This document shows positions 35,400 through 44,809 of a stretch of 64,000 nucleotides of DNA, piece by piece. The stretch lies in NCBI RefSeq assembly GCF_002262885.1, contig NZ_NKYF01000029.1, positions 1 to 64,000 of the forward strand. The letters are read 5' to 3'. The DNA is from Pseudonocardia sp. MH-G8. GTDB lineage: Bacteria > Actinomycetota > Actinomycetes > Mycobacteriales > Pseudonocardiaceae. Position 1 is the first letter of the stretch; each line of letters opens with the position of its first letter. The notes under the pieces are model-generated. The model searched no databases. It saw only the letters and a program-made list of their open reading frames with translations, and was not told where the DNA came from. The translations under genes were made by a program, and so were the position numbers.

Positions 35400-36164
35400 T
35401 CAATGCCTGCCACGACCCAGCGCGGCGCTGATCTGTCGGACGGCATCCTTCAGGAGCTCCCCGTACCGCCCCTGCAGTTTCCGGGACATGCGCTGCGCCG
35501 GCGTCGAGATGCTCAATCCCGCGATCGCGGAACCGTCGTCGGCGGTGATGGCGGCGGCCACGGCCGACACCCCGGTCCGCCACTCCTCGTCGTTGACGGC
35601 GTAGCCGAGCCGACGGACCTCGTTCAGCCGAGCCCGCAGCTCCCCCTCGTCGGTGATCGTGGTCGACGTGTGGACGGGGAGCCCGCGATGGATCAACGCG
35701 GTGAGCTCCTCCTCACGCCACGTCGCGAGGATCGCCTTGCCGTTCGCGGAGGCGTAGATGGGTGCAGCCATGCCCAGCGGGATGAACGTCCGCACCGGCT
35801 GGGGGCTGTCGAGGCGTTCGATCACGATGACCTTGTCCTGCTCGGACACGGCCAGGTGGACCGTCTCCTGGGTCGCTGAACGCAGTTTCTCCATTACCGG
35901 TACCGCGACGTCTCGGAGGTTCAGCCCACCGGCGGCGCGTTGACCCGTCCGGAGCATGTGCGTGGTCAAACCCCATCTGGTCATCTCCGCTCCGATCGGC
36001 TGGATCCAGCCGGCGGCGTGCAGCGTGCGCAACGTCCTCTGCACCGAGCTCTTGGGAATCTCGAGAGCCCGCGCCAGCTCACTCACCCCCACGGGCTCGC
36101 GTGCAGCGACCTCGTCCAGCACGCGCAGTGCCGTCATCACGCTTCGGACCTCGTTGACGGCCAT
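35400..36164 (-). CDS. IclR-family transcriptional regulator
   Basis: A 254-residue, full-length IclR protein: winged helix VMTALRVLDEVAAREPVGVSELARALEIPKSSVQRTLRTL, then an effector domain with IYASANGKAILA and GISISTPAQR-like GLSISTPAQRMS. ATG 36164 has GGAAGGG just upstream; the frame extends to 36266 but that would place the start beyond a palindromic operator. It diverges from the CoA-transferase at 36308. Confidence 0.9.
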   Translation of the reverse strand: MAVNEVRSVMTALRVLDEVAAREPVGVSELARALEIPKSSVQRTLRTLHAAGWIQPIGAEMTRWGLTTHMLRTGQRAAGGLNLRDVAVPVMEKLRSATQETVHLAVSEQDKVIVIERLDSPQPVRTFIPLGMAAPIYASANGKAILATWREEELTALIHRGLPVHTSTTITDEGELRARLNEVRRLGYAVNDEEWRTGVSAVAAAITADDGSAIAGLSISTPAQRMSRKLQGRYGELLKDAVRQISAALGRGRH

Positions 36165-36183
36165 GACGCCCTTCCATACGATG

Positions 36184-36210
36184 AGGCGGTATTGGAACAG
36201 CGTACCGCCT
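36184..36210. promoter_or_regulatory. Palindrome 1 between IclR and CoA-transferase genes
   Basis: Perfect 8-bp arms AGGCGGTA (36184-36191) and TACCGCCT (36203-36210) with an 11-base spacer, 20 bp upstream of the IclR start codon. The spacing and position fit a regulator dimer or tetramer site for autoregulation. Confidence 0.6.
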
Positions 36211-36255
36211 GGCGGCACACCCTGTCGCAGGAGCCGGCACCGCTTGGACGCCACC

Positions 36256-36279
36256 CGTTGCGTCATGCCTAGCGCAACG
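36256..36279. promoter_or_regulatory. Palindrome 2 between IclR and CoA-transferase genes
   Basis: Perfect 7-bp arms CGTTGCG (36256-36262) and CGCAACG (36273-36279) with a 10-base spacer, 29 bp before the CoA-transferase ATG. Its sequence differs from palindrome 1, so it may bind another protein or be the second contact of the same regulator. Confidence 0.5.
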
Positions 36280-36307
36280 ATTCCACCCGCGAGCCACCGG
36301 AGCCCGA

Positions 36308-37501
36308 ATGTCGTCGGCCTTGAACGGTCTGAAAGTCCTCGATGTCACCCAGGTGATGGCCGGCCCCTTCTGTTGCCAGCTCCTCGGTGATCTGGGCGCT
36401 GACGTCACGAAGGTGGAACCCGTCGGCAACGGGGACGCCGCCCGCACCGGCCTCGGCACCCGGTTGGCCGGTGGCGAGAGTTCGGCGTTCCTCGCCGTCA
36501 ACCGGAACAAGCGCAGCATCGCGATCGACCTGAAGAGCCCTGGCGGCCGGGAGGTCTTCCACCGGCTGGCTGGAACCGCCGACGTGCTCGTCGAGAACTT
36601 CCGGCCGGGTGTCACGTCCAGGCTCGGCATCGACTACCCCACGATCACAAAAATTAACCCGAGGATCGTCTACGCGTCGATCTCCGGCTTCGGGCAGACA
36701 GGTCCCTATGCTTCCCGGCCGGGGTACGACCTCATAGCCCAGGCGATGTCCGGGGTGATGAGTGTGAACGGCGAGCCAGGTTCCGATCCGCTCAAGTGCG
36801 GGATACCCATCGCCGACCTGTCGGCCGGCCTGTTCGGCGTGATCGGGATCCTCGCCGCACATGCTGCCCGTGAGACGACGGGCGCGGGCCAGCACATCGA
36901 CGTGTCGCTGTACGAGTCCGCGCTTGCGTTGTCGATCTGGGAGACGGCCGAGCTGTGGGCAACCGGGGAGGTCCCGGGCCCAGTCGGGTCGGCCCATCGG
37001 ATGAGTGCGCCGTACCAGAAGCTCCGGACTGCTGATGGTCACATCGTGATCGGGGCGAACAACCAGCGGCTGTGGTCCGCACTCTGCACGGTGCTCGGCC
37101 GCCCCGATCTGCAGAGCGATGCCCGGTTCATGGCCAACGCCGACCGGATGCGTCACCGCGACGAGCTCACTGCCGTACTCGAGTCGGCGCTCATGGAATG
37201 GCGGAGCGACGAGCTCGTCGCGGCGCTGCTGGAAGCAGGTGTGCCCGCCGCCCCGATCCAGGACTACCGGCAGGCGTGCGACGACCCCCACACAACGGCG
37301 CGGGACATGGTGGTCACGATGAAGCATCCGGTCGAGGGCGAGATCCGTGGTCTCGGCATCCCCGTGAAGATGAGCGTGACACCGGGTGCAGTCCGACGAG
37401 CTGCGCCGATGCTGGGGCAACACACCGACGAGGTCCTCGCAGAGGCCGGGTTCACGGCGGAACAGAGCACCAGCCTGCGCAGCAGCGGCGACGTGGCGTG
37501 A
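36308..37501 (+). CDS. CaiB/BaiF class III CoA-transferase
   Basis: A 397-residue CoA-transferase with the expected order: GLKVLDVTQVMAGPFCCQLLGDLGADVTKVEP at the start, RNKRSIAIDLKSP, ISGFGQTGPYA, AGQHIDVSLYESAL and a C-terminal LGQHTDEVLAEAG. At the position that aligns by eye with Asp169 of formyl-CoA transferase it has Glu. The enzyme moves CoA between carboxylates; acceptor and donor are unknown. It stands alone, with only decayed genes beyond it, and is presumably controlled by the divergent IclR protein. Confidence 0.9.
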   Translation: MSSALNGLKVLDVTQVMAGPFCCQLLGDLGADVTKVEPVGNGDAARTGLGTRLAGGESSAFLAVNRNKRSIAIDLKSPGGREVFHRLAGTADVLVENFRPGVTSRLGIDYPTITKINPRIVYASISGFGQTGPYASRPGYDLIAQAMSGVMSVNGEPGSDPLKCGIPIADLSAGLFGVIGILAAHAARETTGAGQHIDVSLYESALALSIWETAELWATGEVPGPVGSAHRMSAPYQKLRTADGHIVIGANNQRLWSALCTVLGRPDLQSDARFMANADRMRHRDELTAVLESALMEWRSDELVAALLEAGVPAAPIQDYRQACDDPHTTARDMVVTMKHPVEGEIRGLGIPVKMSVTPGAVRRAAPMLGQHTDEVLAEAGFTAEQSTSLRSSGDVA

Positions 37502-37529
37502 GACCGGTTGCCGGCAACGCGGCGGCGCG

Positions 37530-37640
37530 CCATCGCGAATCGCACCACGGGCTGTCGCCGGGCTGCCGCGCCGCCACCCCGGCCGCTCCGGTCACCGGGA
37601 ACGCCGTCGAACTGATCGCCGCGCCGACCTGGTTCGACAG
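37530..37640 (-). pseudogene. Possible fragment of an EamA/RhaT-type transporter
   Basis: In one minus-strand frame the stretch GSALSNQVGAAISSTAFPVTG resembles the first helix of EamA-family exporters of the RhtA type. It is only about 35 residues and is followed by unrelated sequence. It would be the most distal remnant of the decayed minus-strand gene set. Short match, so treat as tentative. Confidence 0.35.
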
Positions 37641-37746
37641 GGCGCTCCCCAGTACGCCGCGATTCCCGCGGAGTGGCCGGGGTTCTCCGGAGCGGAGCTC
37701 GCGGGCCCCATGGCCCGACCGCCCGTGCACCACCTGCGGGACCGGA

Positions 37747-38290
37747 TCAGAAGCTTCGGATCAGCCCTCCGTCGATCGTGATGGCTGATCCGGTCAGGTA
37801 GGACGCGATCGGCGACAGGACGAACGCAGCGACCGGGCAGAAACTCCTCGGGCCTCCGAGTCGTCCGAGCGGAATCGCTCGGTTGCGGAACCCGGCATCG
37901 GAAGATGCGGCGTCGACCTCGAGCGTGCGGGGGTGGCGATCCGAGCCGGCACAGGTTCAGTACCCGGATCCCGCGCGGGCCCAATTCGTCGGCAAGGGTC
38001 TTGGCTGCCATCGCCAGGCCGGGTCGCAGCCCGTTCGACAGCGGCAGATTCGGGATGGGTTGGCGCACCGAGCTCGACAGGACGAACGCCAGCGCGCCGC
38101 CGTTGCCCATTGCTCCGGCCGCGACCCGGGCGAGCCGGATCGCACCGAGGAACACGGTGTCAAACGCCTCGCGCCACTGCTCGTCGGTGACGGCCAGGAC
38201 ACTGCCGCCGGGCGGGCCGCCCACGCTGACGAGGACGCTGTCGAGCCTGCCCCACCGCCCGAGGGCGGCCCAAGTGGTCCGCGGCGGCCG
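37747..38290 (-). pseudogene. Headless, frameshifted short-chain dehydrogenase
   Basis: Two frames together give most of an SDR. Frame one reads RLDSVLVSVGGPPGGS, then TDEQWREAFDTVFLGAIRLARV and LADELGPRGIRV. After a frameshift near 37945 frame two reads RNRAIPLGRLGGP, then SPIASYLTGSAITIDGGLIRSF and a stop at 37747-37749. The N-terminal Rossmann part with the TGxxxGIG motif is missing; the upstream side runs directly into a truncated FAD oxidase. It cannot encode an active enzyme. Confidence 0.75.
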
Positions 38291-39202
38291 GGTCACCGTT
38301 GTCGGCGATGACGCCATGCAAACGGTCGTCGGCGCCGAGTTCGGCCACGGCCTTCTCGAAGGTCTCCGCCCACCTCCACCAGCAGATACCAGGGGTGCCG
38401 TTCGCGGGTGGGACGGGGCAGCCCGAGCCGATGCTCGGCGAGGTCGAGTCCGCGGCCGTCGAGCAGCTCGAGCGCGCGCACTCCATCGACGGTGCGCAGC
38501 GTCTCGCCAGCGGCCAGCAGCGCGGGCAGCTCGGCGAAGCCCAGGAGGGCGAGGACGCGGTGTTCCGGGAGTGGATACAGCGCCAGCTCCAGCTCGGTGA
38601 TCCCCCCAGGGTGCCTTCGCTGCCCACCCAGATGCTGACGAGGTCGTAGCCGGTGTTGTCGGAGCGGACGTCGCTCATCCGACGCACGACCCGCCCGTCC
38701 GGTAGGACGATCTCCAGCCCCAAAACCTGGGCGGAGACCGGGCCGTAACGGACGGTGTGCAGCCCGCCGGCGTTGGTGGCGGCCATCCCTCCCAGGGTCG
38801 CGGTGTCGCGCGCCCCCAGGTCGACGCCGAACTCGATGCCCACCCTCGCCGCGGCAGACTGCACCGCGACGAGGATGGTGCCGGCACCAACTCGGATCCG
38901 ACCCCGCGGGTCGGGTTCGCCGAGCCGGTCGAGCCGCTCGGTGGAGAGCAAGATGTCGTTGTTGTGAGGCACCGTTCCGGCGACGAGGCTGGTCCGCCCG
39001 CCCTGCACAGTCACCGGATGATCGGCCACGTGGCAGGCGCGGACCACTGCCGCGAGCTCGTCGGTGTCCGCAGGGCGTATCAATGCGCGCGCCGTGCCGT
39101 GCCAATGCCCGGTGTAGTCTGTGAGCCGGCCGGCAAGCGCCGCGTCGTCGGTGCGACGTGGCTGGGCCCGACGATCCGGGTCAGCTCGTCGATGAGGCTC
39201 AT
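38270..39202 (-). pseudogene. Frameshifted and 3'-truncated FAD-linked oxidase (glycolate/lactate oxidase type)
   Basis: The start is clear: ATG 39202 overlaps the hydantoinase stop (ATGA) and reads MSLIDELTRIVGPSH. A frameshift near 39155 moves to a frame with VTVQGGRTSLVAGT and GGMAATNAGGLHTVRYGPV (the PCMH FAD-binding domain) up to VGSEGTLGG. A second slip in a run of six C near 38602-38607 gives ITELELALYPLPEHRV, and a third near 38370 follows WYLLVEV. The catalytic C-terminal half is gone, replaced by the SDR remnant. Confidence 0.8.
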
Positions 39203-40110
39203 CGGCCCCCCACGAAACGTCCGCCACCCGTGGCGGTGGCGACCGCGCCGTCGACTATGAGTTCACCGCGCCGCCAGACCTGAGCGATGCCCCCCGTCAG
39301 GGTCGCCCCGTCGTAGGGGGTGTAGCCGGCCGCGTCGTGCAGGTTCTCGCTGGCCGCTACCGGCGACGCCGCCGGGTCGACCAGGACCACATCGGCGTCG
39401 AAGCCCGGTGCGAGATGGCCCTTGCCCGTCAACCCGAACACCCTCGCCGGGCCGGCGGCCAAGACATCGACCACCCGGCGGCGAGGCAGCCAGGCATCGG
39501 GGCGCAGGGCCGCGTCGATCAGCAGCGGGATCATCAGCTCGAGCCCGGGCAGACCCGCCTTCAACCCGGCGATGTCATCGGGCTTCTTGGATTGCGCGCC
39601 GTGCCCGCAGTGGTCGCTACCGACCGTGTCGACGCTGCCGTCGACCAGCGCGCGCCGCACCTCGTGCACGTCGTCGAGGGTCCGCAGCGGGGGCAGCACG
39701 AATCCCTGACCGCCGCGTGGACCAGTCTGATGAGTCAGGACCAGATAGTGCGGGCAGGTCTCGATGCTGATGTCGACGCCCTCGGCGCGGGCCCGCAGGC
39801 ACGCCCGCATCGCATCCGCGCAGGACACGTGAACCACGTACAGGTGTGCCCCGGTGGCTTTGGCCAGCGCGGCCGCGGCGGTGACCGCGGCCGCCTCGAT
39901 CTCGGTGGAGCGCCAGGAATGCATGCCGGCGAGGTCGCTGCGGCCGGCGAACCCCACGGCGAGGAGCTCGTCGACAGCGCTGCCGAGCTCGGCGTGCACG
40001 ACTGTCGGGATGCCCGCACGCACGGTCTGGCTCATGGCGGTGACCAGGTCCGACAGCTCCGCCTGAATCTTCTTGTCGGGATGGGCGAGGAAGACCTTTA
40101 CCGACAGTCC
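39199..40110 (-). pseudogene. 5'-truncated dihydropyrimidinase / hydantoinase
   Basis: The C-terminal two-thirds of a cyclic amidohydrolase. Visible are the lysine that is normally carboxylated (SVKVFLA, with no start codon available for this segment), VVHAE, YVVHVSCADAM, ETCPHYL and GSDHCGHG. The N-terminal HxH metal motif is absent and no start is found in frame upstream of ATG 40035, so homology breaks off near 40110. An internal ATG could make a 278-residue product, but it would lack two metal ligands. Confidence 0.78.
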
Positions 40111-40789
40111 GCCGCGAGCGAGAAGACGGAATCTTCGATGTTTTGAAGTCGCTTGGGAGCTGATCTACTGGCCCCTGGGGGCAGCGGACGAAGCTGGTTG
40201 CTATTCGCGCGTGAACGCACCGATCGATGACCAGGAATGTCAGCAGTGTAGCGGCCTTCGCCATACTGGCCGCGTTGGCGGTGATCGCCGACCGTGGGTT
40301 GCAGGCGCAGTCGGCCGATCGTCAGTTTGACGCGGTCGTGGTGTGGAAGTTCGACCGAGTGTCAGCTCGAGCATTTCACGCGGATTCCGCGGCGCTGCAG
40401 TGCCGGTTGTGTGTGGCTCCGGCTGGCCAGTCGGCCACGCAGACGGGCACCTCCGGTGTGGGGTGTAGGCCGGGTGCACCGTGCGGTACCCCACCCGACT
40501 CCAGCTCGTCCTCGGCCCCCACGGCCTGACCGCGGCCGCGACTCTGGGCCAGATGGCGCTGCGGCACCACCTGGCCCAGACGTCTGGTTCGCTGCTGGAC
40601 AGGGTAGCGAGCAGGCCGCGGACCGCTGTGATCAATGCGACCTTTGGGGGCTGTCGAGGCAGTGCTGACCTGCTCTGACGCCAGCTGGGGATTGTGTTGC
40701 TGCGGCGGCGCACTTGACCGCGATTCCATTCGAGCGAGGTGGGCCGGAGCTTGAGGTCGCTACGCCGTGAAAACTTGAGCTGCAAGTCG
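40111..40789. other. 680-bp degenerate region with a resolvase fragment
   Basis: No intact gene. Around 40300-40360 a plus-strand frame reads SADRQFDAVVVWKFDRVSAR, the N-terminal catalytic-domain pattern of serine recombinases (usual form VVVWKLDRLSR), without the rest of the domain. The remainder has several short open frames without recognisable similarity. Together with the neighbouring transposase remnant it marks a site of repeated insertion and loss. Confidence 0.5.
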
Positions 40790-41100
40790 GCGTTCAGTCG
40801 AAACACGACCGAGTCGGTGATGCGTCGGCGCGTTTGCCCAGGCCGGCGTGGTCAGGTCGCGGGTTTGCTTGATCCGGTTGAAGCAACGTTCGACGACGTT
40901 GCGCCGGCGTCGCCGGCCCGGTCGAAGATGGGCGGCCGGCCACCGGGTGCCCCGTTGGCGCGGGCGGCGCTCGAACTGATCTGTCCGCCCTGGGGCATGA
41001 AGACGGTCCGCCGCCGACGAGCCGTGCGGTCGAGGCGTGGAGCAGCTATTTTCGGCCTCGCCCCAGTTCTGGTGGGTGCGGGGGCAGCCGCCCGTCGGGA
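40790..41100 (-). pseudogene. IS5-family transposase remnant, C-terminal part
   Basis: Two minus-strand frames share the match. One has GAPGGRPPIFDRAGDAG, the other RNVVERCFNRIKQTRDLTT, which adjoin in intact IS5-type (IS427-like) transposases as GGRPPAFD...RNVVERCFNRLK. A frameshift lies between them, near 40910. The N-terminal catalytic region is missing and no inverted repeats were identified. Confidence 0.65.
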
Positions 41101-41345
41101 TGTTGGAGGCAGCGGGCTTCTCGAGGCCCAACCGGTGCGATCGTTTCTCGTCCGCGCACCTTGTTCCGGCTCTCGGAGGACCGGGGAGCGCGCTGCAGTC
41201 CACCTCGCCTCGCTGGACACGCTCTGAGCTGCGCGAATCGCAGCTGATCCTGACTCCCTTGATCGCCGCGGGAGGCCAGCATCCGGGAGCAATCGGCGCG
41301 GCCGTATATTGGTGTAGTCATCAGGCGGAAGTAGGGGATCGTACA

Positions 41346-42158
41346 GTGGACCAGTCGGGCAGCTCTGGTGTCTCGCCGGTGCGTTCCGTAGCGCGGGCGC
41401 TGAGCCTGCTCAAGGCGGTGGGCGGAGGCGTACGGCTGACGGGGCAGCTGCAGAAGGTTGCCGATGTCCCAGGCCCGACGGCGGTGCGGCTGTTGAACGC
41501 GCTTGAGAGCGAGGGATTCGTCTCCCGCAGCGTCGACGGCTACGCGCCGGGGCCGGCCCTCATCCGGATGTTCTTCGCGTTGGAGCCGGACAGCCTCGCC
41601 TGGCGGTTGATCACCTCGGCGGTGGCCGAGCTCAACGAGAAGACGCACGAGACGTCGCTGTTCATGGTCGAGAGCGACGGGATGCGTGAGTGCCTGGCGG
41701 TCGGTGAGACCAAGGAGCAGATCCGGCGGGTCGTGCCGGTCGGGGGCCGGTTCCCCCTGCACCACGGCGCTTCGGGAATTGTCTTCCTCGCGCACGGGCT
41801 GTTGAAGAAGACTCTGCCCGGGATCACCGACGCCGACGGCAACTACGACACTCGCTCCAGCGGCAAGCGCCCGGTCGCAGACCTGGTGGCCGACTGCGAA
41901 CGGGCGTTGCGTGACGGCGTCGTGGAATCGATCGGCAAGGAGTCGTGGGGGGTGGCATCACCGGTGCTGCGCGAGGGCGTGCTGATCGGTGTGCTGTCGG
42001 TGTCCACGCCGGCCTTCCGCTACTCGCCGGAACGGTTGGACACTTTCACCGAGCTCTGCCGCGATGTCGCGGCCCGCACCAACGACCTGCTCGCCCGCGT
42101 CGCCTCAGGTTTCGCCCCCGCCGACGACACCGACGACGAAGCCTGCTCCGCCTCCTGA
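41346..42158 (+). CDS. IclR-family transcriptional regulator
   Basis: A 270-residue IclR protein. The winged helix spans VRSVARALSLLKAVGGGVRLTGQLQKVADVPGPTAVRLLNALESEGF, and the effector domain has HHGASGIVFLAHG and GVASPVLREGVLIGVLSVS. GTG 41346 follows GGGGA with proper spacing. It is intact although surrounded by decayed genes; its former targets may be the ABC and CoA-transferase remnants to the right, which it converges on. Confidence 0.88.
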   Translation: MDQSGSSGVSPVRSVARALSLLKAVGGGVRLTGQLQKVADVPGPTAVRLLNALESEGFVSRSVDGYAPGPALIRMFFALEPDSLAWRLITSAVAELNEKTHETSLFMVESDGMRECLAVGETKEQIRRVVPVGGRFPLHHGASGIVFLAHGLLKKTLPGITDADGNYDTRSSGKRPVADLVADCERALRDGVVESIGKESWGVASPVLREGVLIGVLSVSTPAFRYSPERLDTFTELCRDVAARTNDLLARVASGFAPADDTDDEACSAS

Positions 42159-42161
42159 CGA

Positions 42162-43196
42162 TCAGGTCGGTGTGGGCACTTCGTCGGGCGCGACCTCGCG
42201 CGGCGGGTGCAGCTCGCCCACGAAGTGGCAGGCAGCGCGGTGGCCGCCTGCGCGCACTACGAGCTCCGGCTCGTCGCCGCTGCACCGCGGTCGGACGAAC
42301 GGGCACCGGGTGTGGAAACGGCAACCCGACGGCGGATCGGCGAGGCTGGGCAGCTCGCCCGCCATGCGCAGCCGCGCACGAAGGTCCCCGGTGAGCGTCG
42401 GCACGGCCGACAGCAACGCCTCGGTGTACGGGTGCGACCGTCCTTGCAGCACCTCGGCGACGGTGCCGGTCTCGACCGCCCGTCCGAGGTAGAGCACCGT
42501 GGCATCGGTCGCGCACTGCGTGACCACCGAGACGTCGTGGGTGATGAACACGTAGGTCAGCCCGTACCGGTCCTTGAGCTTCTGCAGCAACATCAGGATC
42601 TCGTTGCGCACGGACACGTCGAGTGCGGACACCGCCTCGTCGAGCACGATCAATCGGGGTTCGGCCGCGATCGCCCGGGCGATCGTCACCCGCTGGCGCT
42701 GACCTCCGGAGAGTTCCGCTGGACGTCTCTCGACCAGGTGCGGGCCGATCGCCACCTCGGCCAGTGCCGCCTCGGCGCGGCGGCGCGATTCCTCGCGCGG
42801 CTCGCGGAGTCGGCGGCGTGACTCGGCCACGCTGCGCCAGATCGGCCACCGCGGATCGAGCCCACCGGCTGGGTCCTGCAGCACGATCTGGATGCCGAGC
42901 CGGCCGGCGAGCTCGGCCGGGTCCTTGCTCGTGCCGATGGCCTGGCCGGCGAAGGTCATGTGGCCCGAGGCCGTCGGGACCAACCCGCAGACGGCCTTGG
43001 CGAGCGACGACTTGCCGCAGCCGGACTCTCCGATGATGGCCATCGTCGCGCCCCGGGGCACCTGCAGGCTGACGCCGTCGACGGCCCGCACAGCATGGGC
43101 GCCGGCTCCATACTCCACGACGACGTCGCGAAGGTCGAGGAGCGCACCGGGCTCGCCGTCGTCAGTCGGGTTCGGGGTCGCGGGTCGGTGGCTCAC
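42162..43196 (-). CDS. ABC transporter ATP-binding protein, DppF/OppF type, orphan
   Basis: A 344-residue ATPase with Walker A GESGCGKSS, LQDPAGGLDPR, signature SGGQRQR, Walker B LIVLDEA and ITHD, plus the C-terminal CRFHTRCPFVRPRC. It starts at GTG 43196, overlapping the stop of the chimeric ORF. Its usual partners (permeases, binding protein and a functional DppD ATPase) are absent: upstream only the tail of a DppD-type ATPase survives. The protein itself looks intact but probably has no transporter to drive. Confidence 0.88.
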   Translation of the reverse strand: MSHRPATPNPTDDGEPGALLDLRDVVVEYGAGAHAVRAVDGVSLQVPRGATMAIIGESGCGKSSLAKAVCGLVPTASGHMTFAGQAIGTSKDPAELAGRLGIQIVLQDPAGGLDPRWPIWRSVAESRRRLREPREESRRRAEAALAEVAIGPHLVERRPAELSGGQRQRVTIARAIAAEPRLIVLDEAVSALDVSVRNEILMLLQKLKDRYGLTYVFITHDVSVVTQCATDATVLYLGRAVETGTVAEVLQGRSHPYTEALLSAVPTLTGDLRARLRMAGELPSLADPPSGCRFHTRCPFVRPRCSGDEPELVVRAGGHRAACHFVGELHPPREVAPDEVPTPT

Positions 43197-44152
43197 GCGC
43201 TCGCCTCGGCTTTCGTCGAGGGCGCAGCGGCCCCTGGCAACTCCTCGGCGCGCCAGCACCGCACCGTCCCGAGGCGACCACGTGCGGTGATCGCTAGCAG
43301 CGGCTGGTCAGTCTCGCACCCCGCTTCAGCGAGGTCACATCGTTCCCGGAACCGGCAACCGTGGGGTACGGACCCGGGAGCGGGTGGGGAACCGGGGATG
43401 CCCGGCCGGATCGTGCCGAGCACGGACGGGTCGGGCACGCAGCGCATCAGGCCCTGGCAGTAGGGGTGTGCCGGCGCGGTGATGAAGTCCTGCGTGCGAC
43501 GGTCCTCGACGACCTGGCCGGCGTACATGGCCACCACGCGCCGGCACTGCCCGGCGGCCACGCCGAGATCGTGGGTGATGAGCAGTGTGGCGAGGTTCGT
43601 GTCCTGTGCCAGTCGTTCGAGCAGCTCGAGGATGCCGGCCTGGCAGACAGCCGCCGAGTCGCGCATCGCGAACATCACGATGTATCCGTCGGAGCACTTC
43701 AGCGTGGCCAGCAGGCCGGTGTAGCGCGCCCGGCTCTCGGTGGTCCCGTTGTAGTTGTACTGGGTGACGAAGTTCTGACCGATTGCCGCCATCGACTCGA
43801 ACACGGTGGCCCGGACCCGCTGTCCCCGCCCGGACCGGCGCCGCTCGTGCAGTGCGGCGAGCACCGAGATGAACGCGGTGGTGCCGCACGCGTAGTACGC
43901 CCGGTGCCCGACGCCGTAGAGCGGGCGCCGGGCGGCGCGGCCGGTCGCGTTCATGTAGCCGGAGAGGGCCTGGTGCACCATCTCGTCGGCCTGCCAGCGC
44001 GCGTAGGGCCCGTTGTGCGGGAAGTCGGTGACGACGCACTCCACCACCGAGTCAGGCAGGGCCAGTGGCTGCGCGGGCTCGTCCGGCGTGCCGTCGCGGA
44101 CCACCACGTCGGCGCCGTCCAGCAGGTCCGCGTTCGCCTGTGGGTCCCCCAC
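43193..44152 (-). pseudogene. In-frame chimera: CoA-transferase fragment joined to ABC ATPase tail
   Basis: A 319-codon open frame made of two unrelated pieces. The first ~165 residues are the middle of a CaiB-type CoA-transferase (TDFPHNGPYARWQADEMVHQALSGYM, SGRGQRVRATVFES). After FAMR, between 43664 and 43643, the frame continues as the end of a DppD/OppD ATPase (QAGILELLERLAQDTNLATLLITHDLGV, HPYCQGLMRCVP, CRFRERCDLAEAGC). Walker A, signature and Walker B are missing, and the transferase lacks both ends. A deletion that happened to keep the frame explains this; function is unlikely. Confidence 0.85.
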
Positions 44153-44169
44153 GCCGCCCGGGGGCAGCG

Positions 44170-44621
44170 ACGACGATGAAGACCACGCTGGTGCTCGACG
44201 CGCTGGAGCAGGCGGTCTGGACCCGGCACCAAGCCGGGATCGTCGAGTTCGACGGGTTGATCCATCACAACGACGCCGGCTCCCAGTACACGTCGATCGC
44301 GTTCACCGAGCGCCTCGCCGAGGCGGGCGCTGCACCGTCGGTGGGCAGTGTCGGAGACGCCTACGACAACGCGCTGGCCGAGTCGTTGATCGGACTGTTC
44401 AAGACTGAGTTGATCAAGCCCGGCGGGCCCTGGAGGACAGTCGAGCAGGTCGAGATCGCCACTCTCGAATACGTGGACTGGTTCAACCACCGCCGGCTGT
44501 TCGAAGCCTGTGGCGACATCCCACCAGTCGAGCTCGAGGCCGCCCACTACCGTCAACACGCCGCCCTCGCTGAGGTCGGCCACTCAACTGCGTAAGCCTC
44601 CCGACACGCCGGGGCGATTCA
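44170..44621 (+). mobile_element. 3' end of an IS3-family element (OrfB C-terminus and right end)
   Basis: The frame from ATG 44176 encodes about 140 residues of an IS3 transposase: HHNDAGSQYTS (second Asp of the DDE triad) and YDNALAESLIGLFKTE (catalytic Glu), then VEQVEIATLEYVDWFNHRRL, to the stop at 44595. OrfA and the first half of OrfB are missing, cut at about 44165 where the CoA-transferase fragment begins. Downstream, GCCGGGGCGATTCA ending at 44621 looks like the right terminal repeat. Confidence 0.82.
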
Positions 44622-44809
44622 GTCGGCGGCGCTCGGCAGGTTCCGTTGCCGGTTCCGCAGGGGGGGCGGACTCCATGAGGACCGCCATTGCCGGAGACGA
44701 GAGCGGTCAGGGGCGTCTTTGACTACGAGCGCGGGCTCGTTCGTGTCGAGTCGCAACCTGCGCTCGCTACCCTGACCCGCATGGTCCCAGTCAACCCGGG
44801 TGAACGCGC

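Noticed and set aside
40481..40678. Short plus-strand ORF in the degenerate region
   Set aside because: 65 codons, no family pattern, surrounded by mobile-element debris.
44719..44772. Promoter for the IclR gene at 44810 (TTGACT at 44719-44724)
   Set aside because: No matching -10 box at a sensible distance; evidence too weak for a feature.
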